A stretch of 64,000 bases of DNA from assembly GCA_963763115.1 (NCBI GenBank), contig CAVXNM010000025.1:27704-91703 (forward strand). Direction: 5' to 3'. The stretch is from CAVQCA01 sp963763115 (GTDB taxonomy: Bacteria; Pseudomonadota; Gammaproteobacteria; UBA9214). The translations under genes were made by a program, and so were the position numbers. The notes beneath the pieces were generated by a model. That model did not search any database. It had not been told where the DNA came from and saw nothing but the letters and a program-made list of their open reading frames with translations. Positions 63,715-64,000 of the stretch are shown here, one piece after another; position 1 is the first letter of the stretch, and each line of letters begins with the position of its first letter.

Positions 63715-64000
63715 AATGTCTGCTTCTGCGGCATCTACGACATAAGCACTGCCCAGGGGCACGGCGGGTTTGTGGCCCTTTCCGGTCGTTTAGTTAAACA
63801 AAATATAAGAAACCAGTGAATGTCGGTATCCGGCCACTAACCGGACGCCAGCCGCGTAGCGGAGCATGTCGCATTTGTACTGTTTCCGGACATACAAATT
63901 CAGGTGACTAATGGTGAGCATCGCACCACAATAGCCATCCCCGTTACACACCTTGGACGATTACCCTGACAGATTTTCACCATATGTCTTGATAACTGGG

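Overview
The window looks like a piece of a gammaproteobacterial chromosome, probably from a Chromatiales-like sulfur- or nitrogen-oxide-handling lineage. This is inferred from the gene set (two NnrS proteins, an NsrR/Rrf2 regulator, PtsP, DNA polymerase IV, c-type cytochromes, a DsrC/TusE-family protein), not from any marker gene. Much of it is accessory DNA: insertion sequences, decayed genes, integron-type attC sites, a group II intron and many intergenic repeats. No rRNA operon, complete tRNA or CRISPR array is visible.

0-15 kb: after a decayed gene, a broken rve-type transposase and an IS5 scrap comes a conflict/defence-like island. It holds a membrane TrkA-N protein with a C-terminal RyR domain; a very large TIR-nSTAND-WD40 gene now broken by several frameshifts; a patatin-like phospholipase followed by a SLOG + two-times-2TM (SLATT-like) membrane protein; and, convergent to it, a TIR-TM protein carrying five 62-residue repeats. 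15-20 kb: a ParE/Phd toxin-antitoxin pair, a divergent GlxA-type regulator / OsmC pair, and a glutathione S-transferase.

20-25 kb: IS630 and IS3 elements sit in and beside a group of AT-rich promoterless genes that each end in an attC-like site. This looks like an integron cassette cluster without an integrase. Single cassettes recur at 54 kb and 61 kb. 25-37 kb: a cNMP-binding protein, an IS that cut off a cytochrome b561 gene, then a mostly ordinary stretch: a DsrC-like protein without C-terminal cysteines, NsrR divergent from NnrS, PtsP, HPP and CBS proteins, DUF488, a second NnrS and a cytochrome c.

37-49 kb: a sialidase remnant, a palindromic MITE-like repeat, a secreted ankyrin protein, DinB, a frameshifted DUF429 gene, an intact rve transposase, a GC-rich three-gene operon (SMP-30, TPP enzyme, CMD protein; the first gene is frameshifted by an extra heptamer), and a POT peptide transporter. 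A tmRNA 3' end with a terminator at 49.5 kb looks like the scar of an island integrated in ssrA.

50-64 kb: small secreted or membrane proteins, a His-rich cytochrome c, a cassette gene, a nuclease gene with an in-frame stop, glycine-zipper proteins, a group IIC-like intron with a recognisable domain V, a methyltransferase cassette and a tandem universal stress protein. Intergenic spacers carry at least three families of dispersed repeats, called R1, R2 and R3 here. R1 is a 39-bp box around GACGTTCCCATCC. R2 is degenerate CCTGAG/CTCAG-rich tracts. R3 is a 60-bp box starting TGTCCGGAGTTGC that follows attC sites.
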